A program made the position numbers and the translations under genes. Of a stretch of 64,000 nucleotides of DNA, positions 11,401-23,448 are shown in pieces (within the stretch, counting starts at the first letter, position 1; the number at the start of each line of letters is the position of its first letter). The notes below the pieces were generated by a model, which was given only the letters and a program-made list of their open reading frames with translations, was not told the DNA's origin and searched no databases. This stretch comes from Macrocystis pyrifera (Eukaryota; Sar; Phaeophyceae; Laminariales; Laminariaceae): the NCBI GenBank assembly GCA_031763025.1, contig JASSKH010000010.1, forward strand, positions 3,467,901 through 3,531,900, read 5' to 3'.

Positions 11401-14400
11401 ATGAAAACAAATGCAAGGCACGGCCCGTAGTGGGGGGGGGGGGGGGGGGGGGAGAGCTTGCTAAAATAAATATGTGACCCCGGATCTGAGTTGCGACTGA
11501 TGATCGGACGGCGCGAGAGAAGCAAAAAGAAGGGCGAAGGTAAGAAAGACAAGATTGAAGAAACAACCAATCAACAACAGCAACAAAGATCGTGTACTGT
11601 AGGTCCACGAATAGGAAAGAGCCTACCAGGAACTTCACGCTCACATGTTTCAGGGGCAGTACGAATACTCCGGGATTAAGTGATGCTGCTACGCGAAGTA
11701 TTCAGGGTATGTAGTTTTGTAGAGTACGTTCACCAACAAGGGCTGTTCAAGGTCGAAGCACAACAAGGTGTCGAGCCCCCGGCTCAAATGTTGGCGTTCT
11801 TGCTGTGTGGCAATAATAAGTATGCACTCCGCCCACAAGAAACACAGTGGTTTTATTGCCGGGGAACAAGGTAATCAGGATCAAATGTGCCTCGTAAAAG
11901 TACCGCAATATATAGGTTTTTGTGTATGTTACGGGTCTTGAATACTGTTAATATGCCCCCCCGAAAAATCAAAAGCCTCAGAACTGTATGGTGACACCAT
12001 CCTTGAACAACCTTCAGAATGGACAAGCTGTTTTATACCTGGTGCCTGGTGCCTGGTTACCTGGTTACCTTGTAGGGCGCTCCCCGGGGGAGATGTTTGC
12101 GCCCACTGTTGCTGTTTCGAGTGTTCGGTTGTTGACAGCGAGTACGGCTCTTACCCAAGGCAGGTCTAGTGCGTCACCAGCCACCACACAATCCATTCAA
12201 CCTCTCACCGGGTCTCCCTCAGCACGGCGTCCAGTAGCAGTCCATCTCGAGCGGTCCACCGCCCGGCGAACGAGTTGCCCCCTCATACCTGGTACCTGGT
12301 ACCTAATACCTGGTACCTGGTGGAGGCTGATACGCGGTAGTTGGTACCTAAAAATGTACCTGGTACCTGGAAGGATTTAATGTAGCGCTCGCCGCTGAGC
12401 ACGGTTTCTTAATCCAAGTTTCTTGTAGCGTCATCCAAATTGAGCCTCGTGTTCTTATTTACTGTAGGCTGATTCTTATTCGCGGGCCTGTACACACTAC
12501 ATTATACCCGAGTACACATCTTATACGGCGCCCGGAACAAGAAGGAACGTGCTTTTCGTGGTCGTTATATTTTCAATTTTATTTTCTGATGCTGCTGCTT
12601 GCTCGCTCTCTCGCTTGTTTATATATACATACCTGGTACATATTTATATATGTATACTGGCAGGAGGTCTGGCCGCCAGGCTTCCACTCGGGCCCGCCTT
12701 GGCTCAAGGTGTCCAACCTCGTGACCAAGCAGAGCGTGGTTTTGGACATGCCTGTGAAGGGGTGCAAGACGAAAGACAACGTTTCGGTGACGATCGACGT
12801 TGCCATCGTGTTCCGAATCATGGGTGATGCGGCCAAGGTGAGCCCTGAGCAAGAAGAAAGACTGCAATGTATAAAGGGGGCTTGCAAGTAGTAGTATGCT
12901 ATACGATATCGGATGCAACTAGCTCCCCAGTTTAGAATAGTTCCGATGGCCTTCTGGCGGCGTGTAGCGCAAGCTTGTTCCAATCACACCATCCACATAC
13001 CAAAGGGAACCTATTACGGGGGACCATAGTAAATAGGACCTACGGTACACACAAAAACCTACCAGGTATGTGTTTACCTGTTTTTTTACCGACAATATTT
13101 GGTCCTATTTTCTGTGGTCCCCCGTAATAGCATCCAACGACATGGAAGATACTATCAAGCAGACCTGGACGCCTACTTGACGAAAGCATGCCAACAATGT
13201 AGTCCCTCACATGCTTGACTTGCTTGCTTCTAACCGGCGTTTCACGAAGCTACAGCTGAAGGGGTGACATTTACGTATGCTTCATCATGTATCATCAGTT
13301 CAGTAGTTAAGCTTTTTCGTTCCACAACACGCAGCACGATGCTGCAACACTGCTCACTCGAAAACATCCCCAGAACTATGAAAAAAAAATGCGAAACAGG
13401 GGAAACCTAAACCAGCAAACATATGCGCGTCCAGTAGATAGGTCTACAAAATACGAAACAGCCTACTGCAACGAGAACATAAGACTCACTTTTTTTTGGG
13501 GGCGGGTGGTAAGAAAGTTGGATCAAGAAATCGTGCTCGGTGGCGAGCGCTACACCAAACCCTACCAGGTACTGGTACCAGGTATACAACAGCTTATGCT
13601 CAAGGTTGAGCAAGGATGGTATCACAATGGGTTCTAAGGCTTGCTCAGATTCTTAGGGGTACCGCGTTGGTGGGCTCACACTGTAATCAAGTATTTATAG
13701 TCTAAATCCATGACGTACCTATTTCAGGCCTGTCGTAGCTACTCCGCTGGCTCTCCCTTGCTCCACCTTTCGCTTTTATATTACCAGACTATCTATCAGT
13801 ACGTAGCTTTTCTAACGAAGCGAGTTTGCAGGAGTGCACGGACGCCCACAAAAAGTTATAGGGCATGCCTTACTTTTTGAGCCTGGTGGACGAAGCAGGA
13901 GATTCGGCAGGAGATCTGAATCTCGAGGTCGAGATCCGCGCCGCCCGACCGAAAATCTCCGTTTTTTTACATCATTTTTAAACCAATTACGTCAAGTCAA
14001 CCCAACACACACGACCAACTAGCGCGCACAGTTGGCGACAGATACACATATCCACCAGCGCGGGTTCTACTTGTAGCCTATCGTACGTCTGTGTGTATGC
14101 ACTTGGCTCTGCTTCACGACGTACCATTTCACGTTTATAGGCCATTCATCCATCCGCCCATCCATCTATCCATCTATCCATCTATCCATCTATCCATCTA
14201 TCCATCGATCCATCCATCCACTGGTTTCCAACCCGAATCGCCCCCCCTAATCCCTGTTAACGTTTATTATTGCAGCAAGAAAACCCGAATCTGGTGCGCA
14301 CTTTCGTTCAACAAGTTGGCGCCCCTGGTCTGGAGCAGCAGCTGAGCGGGGCGCAAGAAGAGGTACGATATGGAAGAGGTACAATATTAAAGAGGTACAG

Positions 14401-17400
14401 CATAGAAGAGGTGCGGTGTGGAAGAGGTACAGTATGGAAGGCATTCAGTATGAAAGAGGTACAGTGCGGAAGGCGTGCACTACAGATGAGGTACGGTATG
14501 GAGGACGTACAATCTGGAAGAGGTACAGCATGAAAGAGGTACAATATAGAAAATGTACAGTATAGAAGAGGTACAGTACGAGAAACGTACAGTATGGATG
14601 ATGTACAGTATGGAATGGGGACATTATGGAAGGAGTGCAGACGTATAGTTGAAACCATAATGTTACACCGACCTTGAACAATCTAGGCTATTGCATACCG
14701 ACGCCCTTGGCAAACTTTATCGCAGCAGCTCCCGCCGCTGAGCATAAAAATCTTAGTCCATTTTCCTTCGCGTCTTCGCCGAAACGAGTCTCAGTTTCTC
14801 ACTGCTGGCGGCTTGATTCTCACTCCTGGGTCCATACTGTAGCCTGGATGAACGAGCTAGCGACCAGGCAGGCGGGGACAGCGGGTGCAGTAGCGGTAGA
14901 GGGACGGGGTGGGGATATTGTTGCCTCTCTGGCGACGACAAGCAGTTGCGCTTCGCCTCCTCGCGATGAGTCCGACCTGAAGACAAGTCAAACATGATAC
15001 AGCAGTTTTGGGCCACGAATAAGAGATAACAGAATAAGAACGTCAGCACAGGCTCGCTCTTTTGGAGGACGCTGCTGCCTGGTAAATTCCGGATTGAGAA
15101 GTCGTGCTCAGCGGAAACAAAAGAACCTAAGAGCGACCCCCCTCTCATAGACAGCCGTTCGATGGTCGTGGTTGCTCAAGTTTATTGTTGGCTCAAAAAG
15201 TTCAAAGCGTTTTAGCATACGTTAGTTGTTTCCTGCTGTGCAGTATTGGTCCTCTCGTGAAAAAAAAACAGATTTTTTTCAGAGCGCTAGCCTCGAGAAC
15301 TGTTGCAACGTGAAGGGAAACATATAGCCCATCCTATTAGCGGTAGGCGCTCGTCGTCTAGGTAGGAAACTGTGATAAACCTAACGCCTTTTTGCTTCGC
15401 CACGCAGTAAGTATGTGGTACCCATGTAAGACATCCCGAATTTCAGGTTTCTGTCAAAAAAAAAACGAGAACAAAATACACATCCAATCTGTGAGATCGA
15501 AAATTTCCTCATCTTTCCAGAGCTTACGAGAGGGCCGGTTGTATACTGCTCTATGTTATCGTGCGCAAAACAAAAATCGACACACACCTACACACTGACT
15601 CGATCGCGCAGGAAGTGCGGTCACTCGCGAGAACAATGAAGCACACCGAGGTCTACGGGCTGAGGACCAGAGGCACCAAGCCCGTCGTGAAAGGGGTGAT
15701 GGCAGTCATGGAGAAGGAGGGGGAGGGTTACGACGGGGACGAGGCGCCGCCTACTCCGATGGGAACTCCTCCCCCCGCCGAGGAGGTGCGTGCGTGAAGC
15801 CGTTTGGCGCGCAGCAACTGTTGGACAGATGCTGCTGTCGTTTTGCTTCTTCAAGAACGAAGGATTGACGTCCGGTTGTCGGGATGAAAAATACCACGTA
15901 TCTCATTTTTATTTTGTTTGTGTGTACCCCTTCTTTCGTTATGAGATCTGCACTACAGCATTCACTTCTTTAGCCCCCTCTCCCTTTCGAAACCCAGATT
16001 CGGGGTCGGTTGGCGGGCACTCCTACCCCGACTACGGTGCATGCCCTCCTCTTTATCGCGGGAAAAACTTCAGCACTTTTTTCCCTCGTCGGCTCGCGTC
16101 TTATTTTTTGCCTACATTCGCACACTACCGTAGGTAGACGATTTCTGGAGTCATGTTTAGCACGAAAATAAATCCTCCTTGGGGGGACTCGAGCTCGCGA
16201 AATTGACTCTAAAGTGGGTCGATACATAAGCAGTCAGCCATCCGGGGGGCCGGCAGCTGAAATGAATCGGCTACAGGTGGTTAACTGAAGTCAGCGTTTG
16301 GAGCCAATGAATGGAAAACACCGCTAAACGGCGGGTGCGTTTGAGTCACCCCCCTGGGGTTGATCGCTTTATCTGTAAAGGGGTTTCCAATTTATACACC
16401 GGGTACAAGGTATTAATGAGTAGAATTTATTCACCAGGGGATAGACGACACAAAAAACCTGATGTTACGGTAACTGCCGTCGAAGTTAGTTACCGATAGT
16501 TTACCGGCATGTCGGCAACTGCCACCTCTGAAAAAACACGGGTACGCCCGAAAGACGCGAGCTTTATTCCTCAGCTTTACGTTGGTACGTTTGTCTATTG
16601 GCGTGCCATTCGTATTAGCTGGCCCCGCGGACACGTTACAGGAACACTCCTTCGACGACGTTTTACGGTGTGGGTCCGCTCGCAAGAAGAACCCAACGCG
16701 AGGAAGGCTTTGCTGCCTTCTCCAGTATTCATAGTTCACCTTGCGTTTGCCATCCTCAACAACCTGCAGCATGGGTCTCATAGTGTTGGATATATCGTGT
16801 CGAACGTTTCGCAAATATCGAACGTGTCTTTCTTTATCCTCCATCCCCTAGCATCCGCCGTGTTTTGTATGCTGACACTGAGCAGAAGCTTCGACGCGTA
16901 TCAAATATCGACATCGTATCGACTACATACGGATGTTTTTTTTTGGGGGCTTTTCGGTATTGTGTCGAAGTCGATTCTCCTTCGATACCCAACACTTGGA
17001 GCCTCAACGTTGATCACCCATGAACATTTCCACAAACAAGAAATATAACAACCCCGAGGGAAACAAAAAGACAGGGAAACATAAACCTCGGCACGAGCCA
17101 GACACCCATACACATGCATCTTGCCCACGGCAACCCCGATGCGATGATTACTTAGGCTTTCCAATCCTAAAACCCAGGGAACCCCTGTACGCGGTCAAAC
17201 TCCAGACATGCTGGTATGTCGTGTCCTTAAAAAAAAATTATCTACTGTAAATGTACAACATCGTTTTAAACCCTTTGCAACCAATGTGATGTACTCGTCT
17301 GATGCACCTTGTATCTAGGAAGTCACCTTGGAAGGGCGATACGACCAAGTGGACGCGGACAACGCTATAGTCGCAACGGCCAAGGGGAGCTTGCACTGCG

Positions 17401-20400
17401 AGAAAATGAGGGCTAACTTGAATGAACAGTTTCAGTCACAGGCAAGGACCAGTCTATGTCTCAAGTGAGGGGGGGGGAGTGGGGGGTGTACTCATTTTAT
17501 CATGCATGGCCGTAGTCGTACGACCATAGACCCTCGCATCCCTATAATGCCGGGACGGAGCACGTCGGGTTTTCACCGACCAGGCGGAGATTGCTTGCAT
17601 CAAGCGCGAAGCGCCATGAGGTGTTCGGCGAGTCGCATGAAGGGTAAGCTGCATCCTACTATGAACCGCTTTAGAGGCCGATTTTCTTGCACATGGATGA
17701 CAGCGTCAATGAATTGATTTAAGTTCTGGCGTGGCCAGTTCTAGAGATAGCAATGGGTTTACTATGTAGCTGCCTCGTGAGTGCCTCACCATATACATAG
17801 GAGGAAAACCGGGTCTGGAATTTGTCCCAGGGGGTGTGTTGTCTTATCACCCAGTGTGATAGTCTTATACGGTATATATAAACATACCAAGCAGGATCTG
17901 TATGGCACATACACAACTCAGGACAAATGTCGCTGTCATACATAGGTCTTGCAAGCTTACACAGTGCGGGTTCCGCCCGGCAACTTGACCTACACTACTG
18001 CTGTACATCATTTCACTCTTGTATCAGAAATAATGTTTCGCTCCGTTTGGAGTCAGTTTTCCCAAAATACCAAACCCTCCGGGGACAGGTTCAAGGTTTT
18101 GGCCAGGGTTCCGTAATTGTGAGGGAGTACATTCTGCCCCGAAGGATCTACACAGTACTGTTGTAACATCGCGTCGTACGTTAATTCGTATATAGTTTGG
18201 GATCAATGAGGCCTCCTGCTGCGACCAGCCGGAGACTCTCACCCAGGGTTACTACTCCCGCGTTGGTTGTCTAGCAATCAACGCGGCACCTCGTCGCAGA
18301 GAGTAGGTATCCCGGTTAAATAAACACTAACAAAAGTGATGTCGTTGTCGACGGTACACCTCGCTACCAACGATGGGCGGGCGGGATGGTCTGTTTTTTT
18401 TTCCTAGCCTCTTTCTACTTTGTCGTGCTGTTGTAGAGCTGCGATATCGCTCACGGAGTGATACTCAATCACTGTCTCCCCACACAACAAGGAGGCTTTC
18501 CTGAAAAGGGATCCACCCTGCTGGCGTCCCCTCTCTTCTGGTCCAGAATTATGTTGTAACATCGCGTCGTACGTTAATTCGTATATAGTTTGGGATCAAT
18601 GAGGCCTCTCTCTGCTGCGGCATGAGATCACACCCATACTTGTTGACCCTTCTCTTATCTCAATGTCGTCACTCTTTTGATGCGTTTCCTTTTTTGCGGG
18701 TGCCTTCTATTCCTTATTGTCCCCAAACTTGTAGCCTAGTTGATTAGGGGTTCTGCTACCGTTGGTTGTCCCGTGGGAACGTCGTGTACGATTTTCCAGA
18801 CCCCTCTGACGGTGATACGCGCTGAGGTATGCGATCGCGGTGTGATGCACCCGGAACGCGTTTACCTGGTTGTCGGCACGCAGTGTTGTAGCGTGTCTCC
18901 GTGGGGTTCTTCCGGAACTAACATACGCTTATGTCGTGCTTGAGGGGCGACAAAGGCGGAGCGTTTATGCAGGTGGTCTCCCACACTATATTTTCTCAGA
19001 TACCGCAGCCCGCTCCCCACCGCAGTTACCATACGCTTTCGTCTAACGAAGCACGCATAACGTCTGCCACAGTCGGCATGTTTTCTACGTTTCGCTTGGT
19101 CCTCGCCCCCTCATCCCATTTGTTCCTCGACTTTCAGATTTGGGGGGGAAAAATGGGAACGAGCAACCTACTTCTCGGTGCCTCCGTGATAGGGTCACGA
19201 GCCATACACTGGCAGATCCCACCACGCTTGATACGGCACGATGTACAATTATGTTTGTTATAGCAAGCAATTACAGGCACCTGAGATACGGTGCACCACT
19301 CACTACCGTGGGTTGCGACCTACACTACTGCTGTACATCATTTCACTCTTGTATCAGAAAGAATGTTTCGCTCCGTTTGGAGTCAGTTTTCCCAAACTAC
19401 CAAACCCTCCGGGGACTGGTTCAAGGTTTTGGCCAGGGTTCCGTAATTGTGAGGGAGTACATTCTGCCCCGAAGGATCTACACAGTACTGTACATCACGA
19501 AGTGGGGATCTCGGTGACCTGTCGCGCTGTTCTTGAACGTTCGGTTGAATGTAGACGAGCGCTGTCCTACCTTGGGACGCGCATACTGCTGTGCACCGAG
19601 CGTAGACAGCTCGTGTCTGCTGGGAAGGGAACATACAACCCCTCATACACCCCGAGGCACCCAAATACTTCCCACCGCGACTGCTCTTATCATAAAGTGG
19701 AGAGGGATCTCGACGGTTTGTCCCGCTGGGCTGTTCGTTGCTTGTCTTTTCTTCCTTTTTGTATGTTCTTTTCTCGACCTGCTGTTTGAGGCAGGGCGTG
19801 GAAAAATCACGGCCGTGATCATCAAGAACGTCGAGCTCCCCGCCAACATCAGCGAGCAAATGTCCGGCAAGACCTTGGTGATAAGCAGCGTCGCCGAGCA
19901 GAAAATGAACCAGCAATCCGACATGCAGCAGGTGAAACAAAAAACAAGTCCATGATACAGGCCTGAACATATGGAGTCCAGCAGTCAATGGTAGGGCTGC
20001 GAGAGGTGGCTGTACTTGTCGGCTACCGGTACAGTAGTTAACTTTTGAGTTTCGGCGACGCGTATGGTAAGCGATTTAGCTAACCTTAATGTAGTATTTG
20101 TCATTAAAAAACCACACGTCAAAAATGCGACAAACGCACCACAGTTAGATGCAAAAAATCGCCAGAACTCCGCACAAAACCCGTGCGTAGTAACGAACTG
20201 CTGTAGTGCCTAGCCAACTAATGCCTAGCCTGTGCGACTCACAGGCAGACAACTCGCAGCCCTGTGCGTACCAGTCAGACATAATAGACACGCAGCAGTC
20301 AAAATATTGTCATGCAACGAGCCGAAATGAGCAAGCAGACAAGTATGCATGCACGCGGTCTCATAGGCGGAGAACGACGCGCGCCTGGTGCGTGCAGAAC

Positions 20401-23363
20401 ACGACACAAGTTGAGGAAACTGCCTTCCTGCCTATCTGATTAATGAGCTGGGGTGACACTCTGTAGCAAATACAACAACAGCAAAAACAAAAACAACGAA
20501 AACAACGAAAACGACAACAGGAGCAACAACAACAACAGCAGCAACAGCAACAGCAACAACAACAAAAGCATCTATTCGGAAGCCGTACGTCCGGATGACT
20601 TGGCCCCCCCCCCCCCCCCCCCTCCGACCCGACATGGTCCGTCCCGGCATTGTAGGGATGCGAAGGTCTACGATCATACGACTACGGCCATGCATGAGAT
20701 CGAGTACATCCCTCCCATCGAGTACACCCCCCTCCCCGCGCCCCCCCCTATATAGATGCATCACGATGCACAGTATACAATCTAGATCCTTAACATGTCA
20801 CCATGAGTCGTTGTGCAAGGTATGTATTGGTACAGACCCGACCTCTCAGGAAACGTGTTCTAGCTCATGCAGCTCCCACTCAGCAATTTGAGAGATGCCA
20901 TACAGGTCAGGACAAACATTTTGATCATGAAGTGGGGATTGCTGAGCCGTCCTGAGTCTGAAAGACTATTAACCCCTCATTTCGATGATAAAAAAGTGAC
21001 GAAAATCCTGATATTTGTATGTATATAGTATGTCCGTGCCACATGGTGTCCGTTTCTAGACTCCCAATATCCGTGTGCGCGTCGTTGTCTGCCGAAAAAT
21101 CATGCGCTTCGCAGCCGTGCTGTGCTGCCCACTTGTCGCCGCTGACCAAGAATGAATCGGGATCTTCTTGTCTCGTCCCCCATGTTTACCCCATGTTGTC
21201 TGCCGTAAACCCTCGCTTTTCACCGCCGCGCTCTGTCGCCCGCTTGCCGCCGATTGCTGCTGCCACTGCCGCCGCTTTAGATCGTGTACGATCAAGAAGT
21301 AGACACATTGGACCAGGCTCACGCCGAGCAGAGAGAAGAAGAGAAGCAATCGGCGGAGCAGAAAATCAACGAAATCCAGGTAATAACTTTTTTTTTCTTG
21401 GTAAGAAGTTCAGGTATTGACCAATTTTCTTAATAAGTGCAGCAAAATGAATGCTCCACTAGTTCCAAGTAGTTTTCCTCGAAGGGGTCAAGAAGGCGAG
21501 CATGAAGGGAAAACGAATATGCGAGCTGCCCCTCGACGCGGCCTGGGAAATCACGAGTAGGAAGGTAGGGGGAGCACGTGATGATAAGGCAAGAGCATGG
21601 ACGGTCCCTGAGATATTCGACGCACGTACCAGGTATGTAGGTCTTATCGACGCTGATGCTGAAACTTGTTGCTCCTCTTCCTTACGCTTGCGCGCATTTC
21701 TATTGCACGAATTTAAACTAATTTCCCCCCTAAAAAACGTGGGCTGTACTCGGACACACCGCCGTAGCGCCTTTGTGAAGGTGTTACCTACTCACCTAGA
21801 GGGGTAAAAAATCGATATTTTGGGGCGTCGGTACCGTGTACGACGGCCGTACGCTGACCTACCCGCTTCGTTTCAATACCTGGGGAACCAGGGAGATATG
21901 TTTTCAGGGACCGGACGCGCAAGCGTTTTGTATGAAAGAAACGTTCGAAGTGATATTCGAACGCGTGTCCTGCCGACGACGCCAAATGTGATAGGTAACA
22001 TGTTCACACTGTCCTGTGCCACACATGGGAACACTTACGGGGTTACCGAAAAGCTAGACACTCAGTAATTTTACAGCGAGTCATATGACTCGCCCCCCCA
22101 AAAAACAATCGTGGGCAGTAACGCCTCTTCCAAACAAACGGTTGGGGTGCGGGAATTCCTCCACAGCTTTTATATCGACTGCTGAGGAAAGCGTGTGCGC
22201 TAATGTGCGAAGCCCCGTGATGCTTTCAGATCCGGCTGGGCAAAATGAAGGCGGAGGCGATGAAGATTAAGATGAACATAGCCGAGGAAAGCGCGGTCTG
22301 TGTCCAGCAGATAGAGGCCGATGTGGCCCTACAGGTGAGCATGGCACAGTCATTCGGGATGTGCCCCCCCCCCACCACCTCCATAAGGTGGCCACAGAAA
22401 GGAAAACAGGAAGGGCATACATAAGGTAGGAAAATATTTCGTAACGTCATGTATGGAAAAAAACGCAATGAGCGCCCAAATGTTGGAGGTGTCTCTACTA
22501 GGAGTGGGAACGGTGCTCCGCCTCGAAATGGATGCGTGGTCGATGGTCAAATGATTAAGGCGAGCAACAAATGAGTACGCCCCCCCGCCCCCCCGGTGCT
22601 CCGTCTTGAAAGGGATGCGTGGTTAAAATGGTCAAATAACTAACGCGAGCAAGACATACGTTCACCCCCCCCCGCCCCCTTCCGGTGGCGTGCAGAATAT
22701 CGCGTCTTTTTCGAATCACCTTCCGTGTGGTACACTTTCCTCTCGTTATCCTTTTGAGAATGGCGGTGGTGTATAACGCCTTTTTCGTGAAAAAGCCTTC
22801 GTGTCTCTCCAAAAACCCTCGGCTTTTTTTTTGTTCTTGATCTTTTTCCTCTCTCTTTTTTTGGGTTTGTCCAGGTTGTAGTTGAGGCATGTTCGTAAAT
22901 ACCTTTGCGCCTTCATAACTCTCTCCTATTCCACTTTTTTCCTCTCTCACAGGTCGCGCAGATAGATCCTGATCCACAGATAGATCAGATAGATCATCTA
23001 GCTCCTAATTTGCCGCTGTGATGAGATGCTGTGCAAGATCTGCGTATATCTACCGATCTCACCCGGGAATATGTGCTCGATCTCACAAATCTGGGATGTA
23101 CATATTCCCTGAATTATTTGAATCAGCAAGTGGACGGCATTGATGATCCGACGTGTCCGATGTGTTCATCCTTTGGTGTCGGTGGTAATGTGTTTTTCTT
23201 CCTTCATGTGTCGGCGGGAAGATGTCGTTTCTTTGTATTGTACGTCGGTGGCAATGTACTGTTTATATTTTTTTGTTCTAGAGCACTTCGCTCTTTCAAG
23301 CCTGTGCTTGTTTTTTTTCTTCCCTAAATACCTACCGGTGTGTCAGGTCTCTTCTTTCTCTCC

Positions 23364-23448
<85 letters not shown>

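Noticed and set aside
17319-17464. Use of GTGAGG at 17465 as donor of exon 6
   Set aside because: Leaves phase 2, and no acceptor before exon 7 fits; the GC donor at 17442 keeps the frame.
17989-19494. Terminal-repeat retrotransposon in miniature (two 176-bp LTR-like repeats)
   Set aside because: No TG...CA ends, no matching flanking duplication, and no primer-binding site recognised.
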